Source: Verrucomicrobiales bacterium (GTDB lineage Bacteria; Verrucomicrobiota; Verrucomicrobiia; Limisphaerales; SXTU01). Taken from it: a stretch of DNA of 33,432 nt. Location: contig SXTU01000066.1 in the NCBI GenBank assembly GCA_005791875.1, positions 1-33,432 on the forward strand, read 5' to 3'. Below, piece by piece: positions 1-7,257 of this stretch. Position 1 is the first letter of the stretch, and the number at the start of each line of letters is the position of its first letter. A program made the translations under genes and the position numbers. The notes beneath the pieces were generated by a model. The model saw only the letters and a program-made list of their open reading frames with translations. It did no database searches and was not told the origin of the DNA.

Positions 1-1266
1 GCCGCGCCGGATTTCACGCTGGTGCAGGCGCTGTTCAAGAAGCACTGCGTTGAGTGCCACTCGGTCACGGATGCGGAGAACAACCTCGTCCTCGAAAACT
101 ACGCCTCACTCATGAAAGGCGGCGACGGGGGCGTGCCCGTGGTGCCCGGCAAAAGCTCCGACAGCCTGCTGATGAAGTCCCTCGAAGGGCGCGACAAAGT
201 CAAAATCATGCCGCCCGGCAAGCGGAAGAAGTTCGAGCCGTCCGAGCTGGCGTTGGTGAAGGCGTGGATTGACGGCGGGGCCAAGCCGCCCGCCATCGCC
301 ACCGAGCCGGTGCGCGAGTTGGTCACGCCGAAGATTGCGCCACGCGTCGCGCCCCGGAAGTCCATCCAGTCCGTCGCCTTCGCCGCGCAGCCGAACGTCA
401 TCGCCGTCGCGCGCTACCGCGAAGTCGAACTGCGCGACGCCGAGTCCGGCGCGGTGCGGCACACGCTCGCGGGCGTTCGCGGCAATGTGAACTCCGTCGC
501 CTTCTCCACGGACGGCCAGTGGGTCGCGGCGGCGGGTGGCGAGCCGGGCTTGCAAGGACAGGCGGCGCTCTGGCGTGTGGCCGATGGCACGCTGGTGCGG
601 AAGTTCGAGGGCCATTTCGACGCGCTCTACTCCGTGGCGCTCTCGCCAGATGGCAAGCTGCTGGCCACCGGCAGTTACGACCAGAAAATTAAACTCTGGG
701 ACACCGCCACCGGCACGGAAGTCCGCACGCTCACCGGCCACAACGGCGCGGTCTATGGCCTCGCCTTCCGCCCCGACGGCAAGGTGCTCGCCAGCGCCAG
801 CGGCGACCGCACGGTGAAGCTCTGGGAAGTCGCGAGCGGCAAGCGCCTCGACACCTTTTCGCAGCCAACGAAGGAGCAATACACCGTCGCCTTCAGCCCG
901 GACGGGCGGCGGCTCGTGGCCGGCGGCGTGGACAACCGCATCCGCCTCTACGCCGTGAGCGCGAGCGCGGTGGAGGGCAGCAACCAGTTGCTGGAATCCA
1001 AATTCGCGCACGAGGGCGCGGTGCTGCGCATCGTCTTCGCCAGCGACGGCGCGACGCTGCTCTCCAGTGCCGAGGACCGCACGGTGAAGTGGTGGGACGC
1101 CGCGAGGCTCGTCGAGCGCGGCCACCTCGACCCACAGCCCGACCTCGCCCCCGCCGTGGCCTTCACCGGCGGGAACTCGCGCTTCGTCGTGGGCCGCCTG
1201 GACGGCTCGCTGCAATTCTTTGATGCGAAGACGGGCCAGCCGGGGAAGGTGGCGGCGAACAAATAG
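1..1266 (+). CDS. Planctomycete-type cytochrome c / WD40 repeat protein (5' partial)
   Basis: The frame is open from the first base, so the real start and probably a signal peptide lie upstream of the window. The visible N-terminus carries a heme c motif CVECH (bases 46-60), followed by a conserved MPPGK segment and an E-L-A-L-V-K-A-W-I-D-G-G ending, typical of the planctomycete cytochrome c domain (PSCyt1). From about base 350 to the stop there are WD40 blades with VAFSTDG, VALSPDGKLLATGS and KLWDTATG signatures, probably one seven-bladed propeller. The family is exported and thought to work with DUF1549/DUF1553 and PPC-domain proteins in periplasmic oxidation or degradation clusters. The PPC-domain gene at 2237 is a natural partner, now separated by a repeat-rich DUF559 block. 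The exact role is unknown. Confidence 0.9.
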   Translation, partial: AAPDFTLVQALFKKHCVECHSVTDAENNLVLENYASLMKGGDGGVPVVPGKSSDSLLMKSLEGRDKVKIMPPGKRKKFEPSELALVKAWIDGGAKPPAIATEPVRELVTPKIAPRVAPRKSIQSVAFAAQPNVIAVARYREVELRDAESGAVRHTLAGVRGNVNSVAFSTDGQWVAAAGGEPGLQGQAALWRVADGTLVRKFEGHFDALYSVALSPDGKLLATGSYDQKIKLWDTATGTEVRTLTGHNGAVYGLAFRPDGKVLASASGDRTVKLWEVASGKRLDTFSQPTKEQYTVAFSPDGRRLVAGGVDNRIRLYAVSASAVEGSNQLLESKFAHEGAVLRIVFASDGATLLSSAEDRTVKWWDAARLVERGHLDPQPDLAPAVAFTGGNSRFVVGRLDGSLQFFDAKTGQPGKVAANK

Positions 1267-1281
1267 TCTCGCCGACAAGCG

Positions 1282-2214
1282 ATGAACTCCACGGACCAAT
1301 CAAACACGCGGCGCGCAATTCCCTCTCCCCCATCGGGGGAGAGGGTTAGGGTGAGGGGGCGGGAGCAGACGGCGGGACGCCCTGACGAAGTATCCGAGTC
1401 TTCGCCGTCCGCAGGCAGGAGCGCTCTTACTTCCGATGCGTCTCGGACTGCTGGACGCGTTTCCCCCTCACCCCGGCCCTCTCCCCCGGTGGGGGAGAGG
1501 GCGAAGACTTCGCGGCCGTTGCTGTTCGGGAAACACCGGACGCGCACAGACGATGCACGTGAGTTCGCGAGGCATCTCCGTCAGGAATCCACCCCGGCCG
1601 AGAAGAGGCTTTGGCGGCTGCTCCGTGACCGGCGTTTTTCGGAGTTCAAGTTCCGCCGTCAATACGCCTGCGGCCCTTACTTCCTCGACTGCCATTGCCC
1701 GCTCGCCCCGCTCGCAGTCGAGCTGGATGGCGGGCACCACGGATTCCCTGACGAGCGGGCAAGGGATGAGGAACGGAATCGGTTTCTCGCGACGAAGGAG
1801 ATCAAGGTGCTGCGGTTCTGGAATCACCAGATGCGCGGGGAACTGGAAGCGGTGCGGTTCGAGATTTGGTATGCGCTGATGGAGCGGACGGGGAGGTCGG
1901 CGGAGTTGGTGCAATTCAAGTCGCGGCCGATGGAGGCGTATGGGCAGGAGCTTTCGGCGGAGGCGCGGGGAAGAGCGGGTGTGGATGCGCATGCGGGTCG
2001 TGCTTGGGTGCGCGCTTACCCCTCACCCCGGCCCTCTCCCACAGTGGGGGAGAGGGAGAAGACGGCGCGTCGACTTCGTAGCGCTTCTCTGGCAAGCGGC
2101 ACTGATGCGTCCGCCGCGTCCGCTGCGTCCGCCGCGTCCGCTGCGCCTGCGGCAGTCCCCTCGCCCCCATCGGGGGAGAGGGCTAGGGTGAGGGGGGGCA
2201 AGCGCGTCCGATGA
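1282..2214 (+). CDS. DUF559 (Vsr-like fold) endonuclease-domain protein embedded in palindromic repeats
   Basis: The conserved domain runs from about base 1519 to 1900: FGKHRTRTDDAREFARHLRQ, then a TPAEKRLWRLLRDRRF block, FKFRRQYACGPYFLDCHC, AVELDGGHHGF and VLRFWNHQM. The E-L-D-G-G-x-H motif and the later lysine-containing VLRFWN strand are the hallmarks of DUF559, a PD-(D/E)XK-type fold related to very-short-patch-repair endonucleases. The catalytic acidic residues appear intact. The first ATG is at 1282, but residues 1-79 and the last 100 or so are mostly read-through of repeats (PSPPSGERVRVRG, PSPRPSPPVGER). The natural start may be the TTG at 1519 and the functional end near 1930. The gene lies between two parts of a probable cytochrome/PPC operon, so it looks inserted. 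The cellular role of DUF559 proteins is not established. Confidence 0.75.
   Translation: MNSTDQSNTRRAIPSPPSGERVRVRGREQTAGRPDEVSESSPSAGRSALTSDASRTAGRVSPSPRPSPPVGERAKTSRPLLFGKHRTRTDDAREFARHLRQESTPAEKRLWRLLRDRRFSEFKFRRQYACGPYFLDCHCPLAPLAVELDGGHHGFPDERARDEERNRFLATKEIKVLRFWNHQMRGELEAVRFEIWYALMERTGRSAELVQFKSRPMEAYGQELSAEARGRAGVDAHAGRAWVRAYPSPRPSPTVGEREKTARRLRSASLASGTDASAASAASAASAAPAAVPSPPSGERARVRGGKRVR
1321..1359 (+). repeat. Family A palindromic REP-like repeat, copy 1
   Basis: A hairpin CCCTCTCCCCC-AT-CGGGGGAGAGGG is followed by a TTAGGGTGAGGGGG tail. Six further copies lie at 1463, 2019, 2157, 3277, 22541 and 22638 in both orientations. Translated read-through gives the peptide PSPPSGERVRVRG. 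Confidence 0.9.
1463..1501 (-). repeat. Family A palindromic REP-like repeat, copy 2
   Basis: Inverse orientation to copy 1: a CCCCCTCACCCC tail, then the hairpin CCCTCTCCCCC-GG-TGGGGGAGAGGG. Bases upstream (GCGTCTCGGACTGCT, from about 1438) are shared with the copy inside the PPC-domain gene at 3277, so the mobile unit is longer than the hairpin. Confidence 0.9.
2019..2056 (-). repeat. Family A palindromic REP-like repeat, copy 3
   Basis: Tail CCCCTCACCCC, then the hairpin CCCTCTCCCACAGTGGGGGAGAGGG. It pairs with copy 4 about 100 bp downstream in opposite orientation, giving a REPIN-like doublet at the 3' side of the DUF559 gene. Confidence 0.9.
2107..2142 (+). repeat. 18-bp tandem repeat, two units
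   Basis: The unit GCGTCCGCCGCGTCCGCT is present twice, with a half-degenerate continuation (GCGCCTGCGG). It encodes an Ala-Ser-Ala run in the read-through C-terminus of the DUF559 frame and fills the spacer of the doublet 2019-2198. Confidence 0.8.
2157..2198 (+). repeat. Family A palindromic REP-like repeat, copy 4
   Basis: The stem around CCCCCATCGGGGG is followed by AGAGGGCTAGGGTGAGGGGG. With copy 3 it forms an outward-tailed pair, the same arrangement seen at 22541/22638. It ends about 38 bp before the next gene start. Confidence 0.9.
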
Positions 2215-2236
2215 CACAACACACTTTCAAACAGGC

Positions 2237-4711
2237 ATGAAACACACGAAGCAACTCCTCCTTGTAGCGCTGGCTCTCTCGTTCGCCCTGCCGCTTTCCG
2301 CCGCCGACCCTAAGCCCAAGGCGAAGGCCAAGGAGATGCCGGCCGTCGGCGTGCCGGGCATCACGCGGCTGGAACCGCGCGGAGTGCAGCGCGGCGTGGA
2401 GACGCGCCTCAAGCTCGTGGGCACCAACCTCGCGGGGGTGACCCATGTCACGTTTCACAGTCCCAAGCTCACCGGCGCGTTGCTGCCGGAGGCGCAGGCG
2501 GGCGAGGCGTGGTTGAAAGTCACTGCGGCCGCGGACTTGGCACGCGGGAGCTACGAGCTGTCCGTGAAGAGCGCGACGGGCGAGAGCGCGCGGGTGAAGT
2601 TGCATGTGGATGACTTGCGGCAGGCGGGCGACGCGACGAAGGCGGAGACTTTACCCGTGAGTTTCTGGGGCACACTGGAGCAGCCGGGCAAGGCGGTGGA
2701 GTTCAGCTTCAGCGGCGTCGCGGGCCAGAACCTCGTCTGCGACCTCGCGGCGGAGCGGCTGGGCTCCAAGGCGGTCAACGCGATGCTCACGCTGCTCGAT
2801 GAGCGCGGGCGCGTGCTGGCGGTGAATCGCAGCTTCGACGGGCGCTCGGATGCGTTGCTGGCGCATCGGCTCGCGGCGGCGGGGCGCTACACGGTGCGCG
2901 TGAGCGACCCGCAATACATGGCGTCGCCGGAGCATTTCTTCCGCGTGTCGGTGGGCGAGTTGCCGGTGGTCACGGGTATTTTTCCGATGGCGGTGTCGGC
3001 GGAGAAGGAGTCGGTGGTCCAGCTCGCGGGCGAGAACCTGCCCGTCGGCGCGAGCGTGACGGTGAAGGCTGGTGCGACGGGTGAAGTGGTCGTGCCCGTG
3101 GATGCGGAGAAGTTCCGCGCGCGGAAGGAGTTTAAGGCGCTGGTGAGCGCGACGCTGGAGTTGGTGGAGGCGGAGCCGAATGATTCGGCGGCGACCGCGA
3201 CGGTGATTCAGGTGCCGGGGGCGGTGAGCGGGAGAATCCATCTGACCCCGAACGCGTCTCGGTCTGCTGTGGCCCGCCCCCTCACCCCAGCCCTCTCCCC
3301 CGGTGGGGGCGAGGGAGTTCGCGCGTCGGCGAAGGGAAGCGAGTCGGCTCCTGCTGCGGCCGCGGCTGCGGGCGATGTGGACCACTTCCGCTTCGAGGCC
3401 AAGCGCGGCCAGCGTTGGGTCATCGAGACGATGGCGGCGCGGCGCGGTTCGCCGGCAGACACGAAGATTGAAGTGCTGCACGCGGATGGGCGGCCCGTCG
3501 AGCGGGTGTGGCTCCAGGCGGTGCGCGATTCGAGCGTGACGTTTCGCGGCATTGACTCGAACAACCCCGACTGCCGCCTCGTGAACTGGGAGGAGATGGA
3601 GTTGAACCAGTTGGTTTACCTGGGCGGCGAGGTGTTGCGGCTCTTCCGCGCGCCGCGTGGGCCGGACGCGGGTTTCCTCTTCTACAATCGCGGCGGTCGG
3701 CTCACCTATTACGACACCAGCCCGGTGGCGCATCCGCTGGACGAGCCGGCTTACATCGTGGAGCCGCACCCGCCGGGCGCGAAGCTCGTGTCGAACGGCC
3801 TGCCGCTCTTCAAGCTCGGCTACGCGAGCGACGACGACGGCGAGCGCAAGCTGGGCACCGATTCACGCGTGAACTTTTCCCCGCCCGCCGACGGCAGCTA
3901 TCTCGTGCGCGTCACGGAGTCGAAGGGATTCAGCGGCGACCGCTACGCCTACCGGCTCATCGTGCGCGAGGCGAAGCCGGACTTCACGCCGACGCTCACG
4001 GGCGCGAACCAGTCCATCCCGCGCGGCTCCGGCCGGGGCTTCGCGGTGAAGCTGGACCGCGTGGATGGCTTCGAGGGCGCGGTGCGGGTGGAGGTGACCG
4101 GGATGCCGAAGGGTTGGCTGGCGTCCACACCGTTGGTCGTCGAGGCCGGGCACGTCGAGGCGACAGGCGTCCTCTTCGCCAGCACCGACGCGACGGAACC
4201 GAGCGAGGACGACTGGAAGCAGGTGAAGCTCACCGCCACCGCCACCGTGGACGGCCAGCAATTCTCCAAGCCGCTGGGCGACTTCGGCAAGCTCAAGCTC
4301 GACCACGCGCTGAAGGTTTTCCTCTCGCTGCAAAACTCCGCGTCGCCGCTGCCTGCGGCTGCGGTGGGCGCGATTCCCACGAGCATCCCGGAAATCATCA
4401 TCGCGCCCGGCACCGAGGTGGCCGCGTGGCTGCGCGTCGTGCGCAACGGCGACACGAACCTTGTGGACATGGACATCGAGAACCTGCCGCATGGCATCAT
4501 CGTGTCGGACATCGGCTTGAGCGGCGTGCAAATCATCGCAGGCGAATCGGAGCGGAAGATTTTCCTCAGTTGCGCCCGCTGGGTGCCGGAGACCGACCGC
4601 CTCTGCCACGTGATCCACCGCAGCGGCGCGGCGAAGGCCGGCGAGGGGAAACCGACGAGTTCGCCGGTGCTCATCAAGGTGCGGAAGGCGACTCAGGCGG
4701 CGGCGAAGTAG
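2237..4711 (+). CDS. Secreted IPT-like / PPC-domain protein with an in-frame repeat insertion
   Basis: A clear signal peptide (MKHTKQLLLVALALSF, cleavage near ALPLSAADP) indicates export. Residues 35-110 form an IPT/TIG-like beta domain (ITRLEPRGVQRG, LKLVGTNLAGV). Residues 130-235 resemble a first PPC-like domain ending in ADLA/YTVRVSDPQYMASPEH. A second PPC module starts with ELVEAEPNDSAATAT near residue 310 and resumes with GDVDHFRFEAKRGQRW near residue 374. Between those halves, residues about 334-373 are a foreign segment encoded by a family A repeat (PLTPALSPGGGEG). The C-terminal half continues as beta-rich extracellular domains. In Planctomycetes and Verrucomicrobia such proteins accompany planctomycete cytochrome c proteins, consistent with the gene at 1-1266. 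A catalytic activity cannot be assigned. Confidence 0.85.
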   Translation: MKHTKQLLLVALALSFALPLSAADPKPKAKAKEMPAVGVPGITRLEPRGVQRGVETRLKLVGTNLAGVTHVTFHSPKLTGALLPEAQAGEAWLKVTAAADLARGSYELSVKSATGESARVKLHVDDLRQAGDATKAETLPVSFWGTLEQPGKAVEFSFSGVAGQNLVCDLAAERLGSKAVNAMLTLLDERGRVLAVNRSFDGRSDALLAHRLAAAGRYTVRVSDPQYMASPEHFFRVSVGELPVVTGIFPMAVSAEKESVVQLAGENLPVGASVTVKAGATGEVVVPVDAEKFRARKEFKALVSATLELVEAEPNDSAATATVIQVPGAVSGRIHLTPNASRSAVARPLTPALSPGGGEGVRASAKGSESAPAAAAAAGDVDHFRFEAKRGQRWVIETMAARRGSPADTKIEVLHADGRPVERVWLQAVRDSSVTFRGIDSNNPDCRLVNWEEMELNQLVYLGGEVLRLFRAPRGPDAGFLFYNRGGRLTYYDTSPVAHPLDEPAYIVEPHPPGAKLVSNGLPLFKLGYASDDDGERKLGTDSRVNFSPPADGSYLVRVTESKGFSGDRYAYRLIVREAKPDFTPTLTGANQSIPRGSGRGFAVKLDRVDGFEGAVRVEVTGMPKGWLASTPLVVEAGHVEATGVLFASTDATEPSEDDWKQVKLTATATVDGQQFSKPLGDFGKLKLDHALKVFLSLQNSASPLPAAAVGAIPTSIPEIIIAPGTEVAAWLRVVRNGDTNLVDMDIENLPHGIIVSDIGLSGVQIIAGESERKIFLSCARWVPETDRLCHVIHRSGAAKAGEGKPTSSPVLIKVRKATQAAAK
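3277..3315 (-). repeat. Family A REP-like repeat inside the PPC-domain gene, copy 5
   Basis: Tail CCCCCTCACCCC and hairpin CCCTCTCCCCC-GG-TGGGGGCGAGGG lie inside an open reading frame without breaking it. The upstream GCGTCTCGGTCTGCT matches the flank of copy 2 with one change. Confidence 0.9.
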
Positions 4712-4810
4712 CCGTGCCGGCGGCTTCCAGCCGCCGTCTTTGGTCGCTTGTTCAGGAGCGGCGCGGGGCTGCTCTGGCCCACAGACGGCGGCTGGAAGCC
4801 GCCGGCACGG
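4712..4810. repeat. Family B REPIN: perfect 28-bp inverted repeat, each arm itself a hairpin
   Basis: The left arm (4712-4739) and right arm (4783-4810) are exact reverse complements over 28 bases. Each arm contains its own stem CGGCGGCT-TCC-AGCCGCCG. The element occupies nearly the whole junction between the convergent PPC-domain gene and the MoeZ-type gene and could act as a bidirectional terminator. A relative lies at 9018-9124. Confidence 0.9.
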
Positions 4811-4814
4811 GCCC

Positions 4815-5963
4815 TCAATACTTCGGCACGCTGTGGTCCACCTCGTCGCTCCACGCGCCGATGCCGCCCTTGACGGACTTCACATACTTGAAGCCCTGCT
4901 CGTGGAGGAACTTCAGCGCCTTGAGCGAGCGCACGCCGCCCTTGCAGTGCAAGTAGTATTGCTGGTTCGGGTCCAGCTCGGTGAAGCGCTGGCCGAGCTG
5001 GCTCAGGGGCAACAGCGGCACGCCCTTGACCATCGCGATTTCGCATTCGTCCGGCTCGCGCACGTCCACGACCTTGATGTTGAGCGCGGGGTTGTCCAAG
5101 GCGCGCTTCATGTCTTGCACAGTGACTTCGTCGGGGTTCGCCGCCAGCTCGGTGGGCGCGGGTTGGATACCGCAGAACATCTCGTAGTCAATCAGCTCCT
5201 TGATGGTCGGGGCGTCGCCACAGAGCGGGCACTTCGGGTCGCGGCGCAATTTCAGTTCGCGGAACTTGAGATCCAGCGCGTTGAAGAGGACGAGGCGGTT
5301 GACGAGCGTCGTGCCTTTGCCCAGGGCGAGTTTCAAAATCTCCGTGGCCTGGATGCAGCCGATGATGCCGGGCAGCACGCCGAGGACGCCGCCTTCCGCG
5401 CAGCTCGGCACCATGCCGGGCGGCGGCGGCTCGGGGTAAAGGCAGCGGTAGCAAGGCCCGCCGAGGTGCGGCGCGAAGACGCTGGCTTGGCCCTCGAACC
5501 GGAAGATGGAGCCATAGACATTGGGCTTCTTGAGCAGCACGCAGGCGTCGTTGGTGAGGTAGCGCGTGGGGAAGTTGTCCGTGCCGTCCACGACGATGTC
5601 GTAGGGGCGGATGAGGTCGAGGGCGTTGTCGGCAGAGATGCGGGTGTTGTGGAGGACGACCTCGGTGTTGGGGTTGATGCCGGCGAGCGTCTCCTTCGCG
5701 GACTCGGCTTTCGAGCGGCCCACGTCGGCGTCGGTGTGGAGGATTTGGCGCTGGAGGTTCGAGTAATCCACCGTGTCGAAGTCCACGATGCCAATCTTCC
5801 CGATGCCGGCGGCGGCGAGATACATCGCGATGGGCGAGCCGAGGCCGCCCGCGCCGATGCACAGGACGGACGTAGACTTGATCTTCTTCTGCCCCGCCAT
5901 GCCAACCTCGGGCAGGATGAGGTGGCGGGAGTAGCGGCGGATTTCTTCGTTGCTCAATTGCAT
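4815..5963 (-). CDS. moeZ: Molybdopterin-synthase/ThiS-type adenylyltransferase-sulfurtransferase (MoeZ/MoeBR-like)
   Basis: This 382-aa protein fuses an E1-like adenylyltransferase to a C-terminal rhodanese domain. Seen in the sequence: the ATP-binding loop GAGGLGSP (residues 38-44), the SNLQRQ motif, zinc ligands CYRC (171-174) and CPLC (245-248), the thioester-type cysteine in PSCAEGGV (Cys188), and the rhodanese active-site loop HCKGGVRS (Cys340). In the family, the enzyme adenylates the C-terminal glycine of a ubiquitin-like sulfur carrier (MoaD, ThiS or CysO) and the rhodanese cysteine passes on sulfur. It is cytosolic. The start ATG at 5961-5963 gives the standard MxLSNEEIRRYSRHL-like N-terminus. 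It diverges from the nucleoside phosphorylase gene across 69 bp. No partner carrier gene is nearby, so the pathway served (Moco, thiamine or thio-modification) is open. Confidence 0.92.
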   Translation of the reverse strand: MQLSNEEIRRYSRHLILPEVGMAGQKKIKSTSVLCIGAGGLGSPIAMYLAAAGIGKIGIVDFDTVDYSNLQRQILHTDADVGRSKAESAKETLAGINPNTEVVLHNTRISADNALDLIRPYDIVVDGTDNFPTRYLTNDACVLLKKPNVYGSIFRFEGQASVFAPHLGGPCYRCLYPEPPPPGMVPSCAEGGVLGVLPGIIGCIQATEILKLALGKGTTLVNRLVLFNALDLKFRELKLRRDPKCPLCGDAPTIKELIDYEMFCGIQPAPTELAANPDEVTVQDMKRALDNPALNIKVVDVREPDECEIAMVKGVPLLPLSQLGQRFTELDPNQQYYLHCKGGVRSLKALKFLHEQGFKYVKSVKGGIGAWSDEVDHSVPKY

Positions 5964-6032
5964 ATCACAAATCTCTCAAATAGGGTGGTCAGCCTAAATC
6001 CGCGCGATGAGAAAGCAAGACGGCAGGACATC

Positions 6033-6854
6033 ATGAGTCGAGGGAAGCCAGCGGCCACGGCACGAGTGCTCACGCAAGCCAGCGGGCTGCGGCCCCGGCT
6101 AGCGATCGTGCTGGGCAGTGGTTTCGGGCCAGTGCTGGAGCGCGTGGAAGTGGCGAAGGAAATCCCTTACGCAAAGCTGCCGGGCTTTCCGCAGCCGACT
6201 GTTCAAGGCCACTCCGGCAAGCTGGTCTTGGGCACGCTTGGCGGCACTCCCGTTGCCGTGTTGAGTGGCCGGGCGCATTACTACGAGGGCCACTCGATGG
6301 CGGAAGTCACCTTCGCCGTGCGGGTGCTCGCGGAGTTTGGCATCCGCGACTTGCTGCTGACGAATGCAGCGGGGGGCGTGAACCGTCGCTTCCGTCCCGG
6401 CGACTTCATGCGACTGACGGACCACATCAACTTCATGGGCGCGAACCCACTGCGCGGCCCCTGCCCTCCTGGCCTCACCCGCTTTCTCGATCTCTCGCAC
6501 GTGTATGACTCGGCGCTCGGGGCCTTGCTGGACAAGGCGGCGAAGACCGCGCGCGTGCGGTGGCATCGCGGCGTGTATCTCGCGCTGTCGGGGCCGACTT
6601 ACGAGACGCCCGCAGAAATCCGTGCCTTTGCCAAACTCGGCGCGGACGCGGTGGGCATGAGCACGGTGCCGGAAGCCATCGTGGCGCGGCATCTCGGCCT
6701 GCGTGTCGCGGCGGTGTCGTGCATCAGCAACCAAGCTGCCGGCCTCAGCCCGCACGCGCTCTCACACGACGATGTGCTCGCGACGGCCAAAGAAGCGAGT
6801 CGTCACACGGCTGCGCTGCTGGAAGAATTCGTCCGGCTTTATGGCAGACCTTGA
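6033..6854 (+). CDS. Class I purine nucleoside phosphorylase
   Basis: This 273-aa protein is a trimeric-type PNP, catalysing phosphorolysis of purine (deoxy)nucleosides to base and (deoxy)ribose-1-phosphate. Family motifs seen: VLGSGFGPV near residue 22, SGRAHYYEGHSM, LLTNAAGGVNRRF, SGPTYETPAEIRAF, and VGMSTVPEAIVAR followed by SNQAAGLS. The ATG at 6033 with AGGA at 6025-6028 is preferred; the frame stays open far upstream, but that part is antisense to the moeZ-type gene. The last 14 bases overlap the cytidine deaminase start, so the two salvage genes are probably translationally coupled. Specificity (guanosine/inosine versus methylthioadenosine) is not read from the sequence with certainty. 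Confidence 0.93.
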   Translation: MSRGKPAATARVLTQASGLRPRLAIVLGSGFGPVLERVEVAKEIPYAKLPGFPQPTVQGHSGKLVLGTLGGTPVAVLSGRAHYYEGHSMAEVTFAVRVLAEFGIRDLLLTNAAGGVNRRFRPGDFMRLTDHINFMGANPLRGPCPPGLTRFLDLSHVYDSALGALLDKAAKTARVRWHRGVYLALSGPTYETPAEIRAFAKLGADAVGMSTVPEAIVARHLGLRVAAVSCISNQAAGLSPHALSHDDVLATAKEASRHTAALLEEFVRLYGRP

Positions 6855-7257
6855 CCCTCCTTCCCTCCTCCGCGAAGCCGTGCGCGCCAGCCGCCGTGCG
6901 GTCGCGCCTTACTCGAAGTTCCGCGTCGGCGCGGCGCTGCTCACGCGCGATGGCACGGTCATTCACGGCGCAAACGTCGAGAGCGTGAGCTACGGGCTGA
7001 CGTGCTGCGCGGAGCGGATTGCGCTCTTCAAGGCACTCACCGACGGGCACAGCGACTTCACCGCCGTGGCCATCGTCGCGCCGCACGCGAAGACCGCGCC
7101 GTGCGGCGCGTGCCGGCAGTTGCTCGCAGAATACGCGCCGGACGCCCGCGTGTTCGTCGCCGACAGCCGGCGCCCCACGAAGTTCCGCGAATTCACCGTT
7201 GACCAGTTGCTGCCCGAGGCGTTTCGCTCTCTGCGCAAGAAGAGCACACGCACATGA
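6841..7257 (+). CDS. cdd: Cytidine deaminase
   Basis: This 138-aa protein is typical of the homotetrameric cytidine deaminase family, which deaminates cytidine and deoxycytidine to uridine forms. Motifs seen: YSKFRVGAALLTRDG, then HGANVES (substrate contacts), TCCAERIALFKA (zinc cysteine plus the catalytic glutamate of the CAE motif) and PCGACRQLLAEY (two further zinc cysteines). The ATG at 6841 lies inside the end of the phosphorylase gene, and the stop overlaps the next start as ATGA at 7254. With the upstream gene it forms a nucleoside salvage pair. A further-upstream start in the same frame is unlikely because it would lie wholly within the phosphorylase gene. Confidence 0.95.
   Translation: MADLDPPSLLREAVRASRRAVAPYSKFRVGAALLTRDGTVIHGANVESVSYGLTCCAERIALFKALTDGHSDFTAVAIVAPHAKTAPCGACRQLLAEYAPDARVFVADSRRPTKFREFTVDQLLPEAFRSLRKKSTRT

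Noticed and set aside
106-1299. A 397-codon minus-strand frame over the cytochrome/WD40 gene
   Set aside because: Mirror of WD40 repeats; no motif of its own.
4740-6032. Upstream extension of the nucleoside phosphorylase frame
   Set aside because: It is antisense to the moeZ-type gene and crosses the divergent promoter region; PNP similarity starts after ATG 6033.
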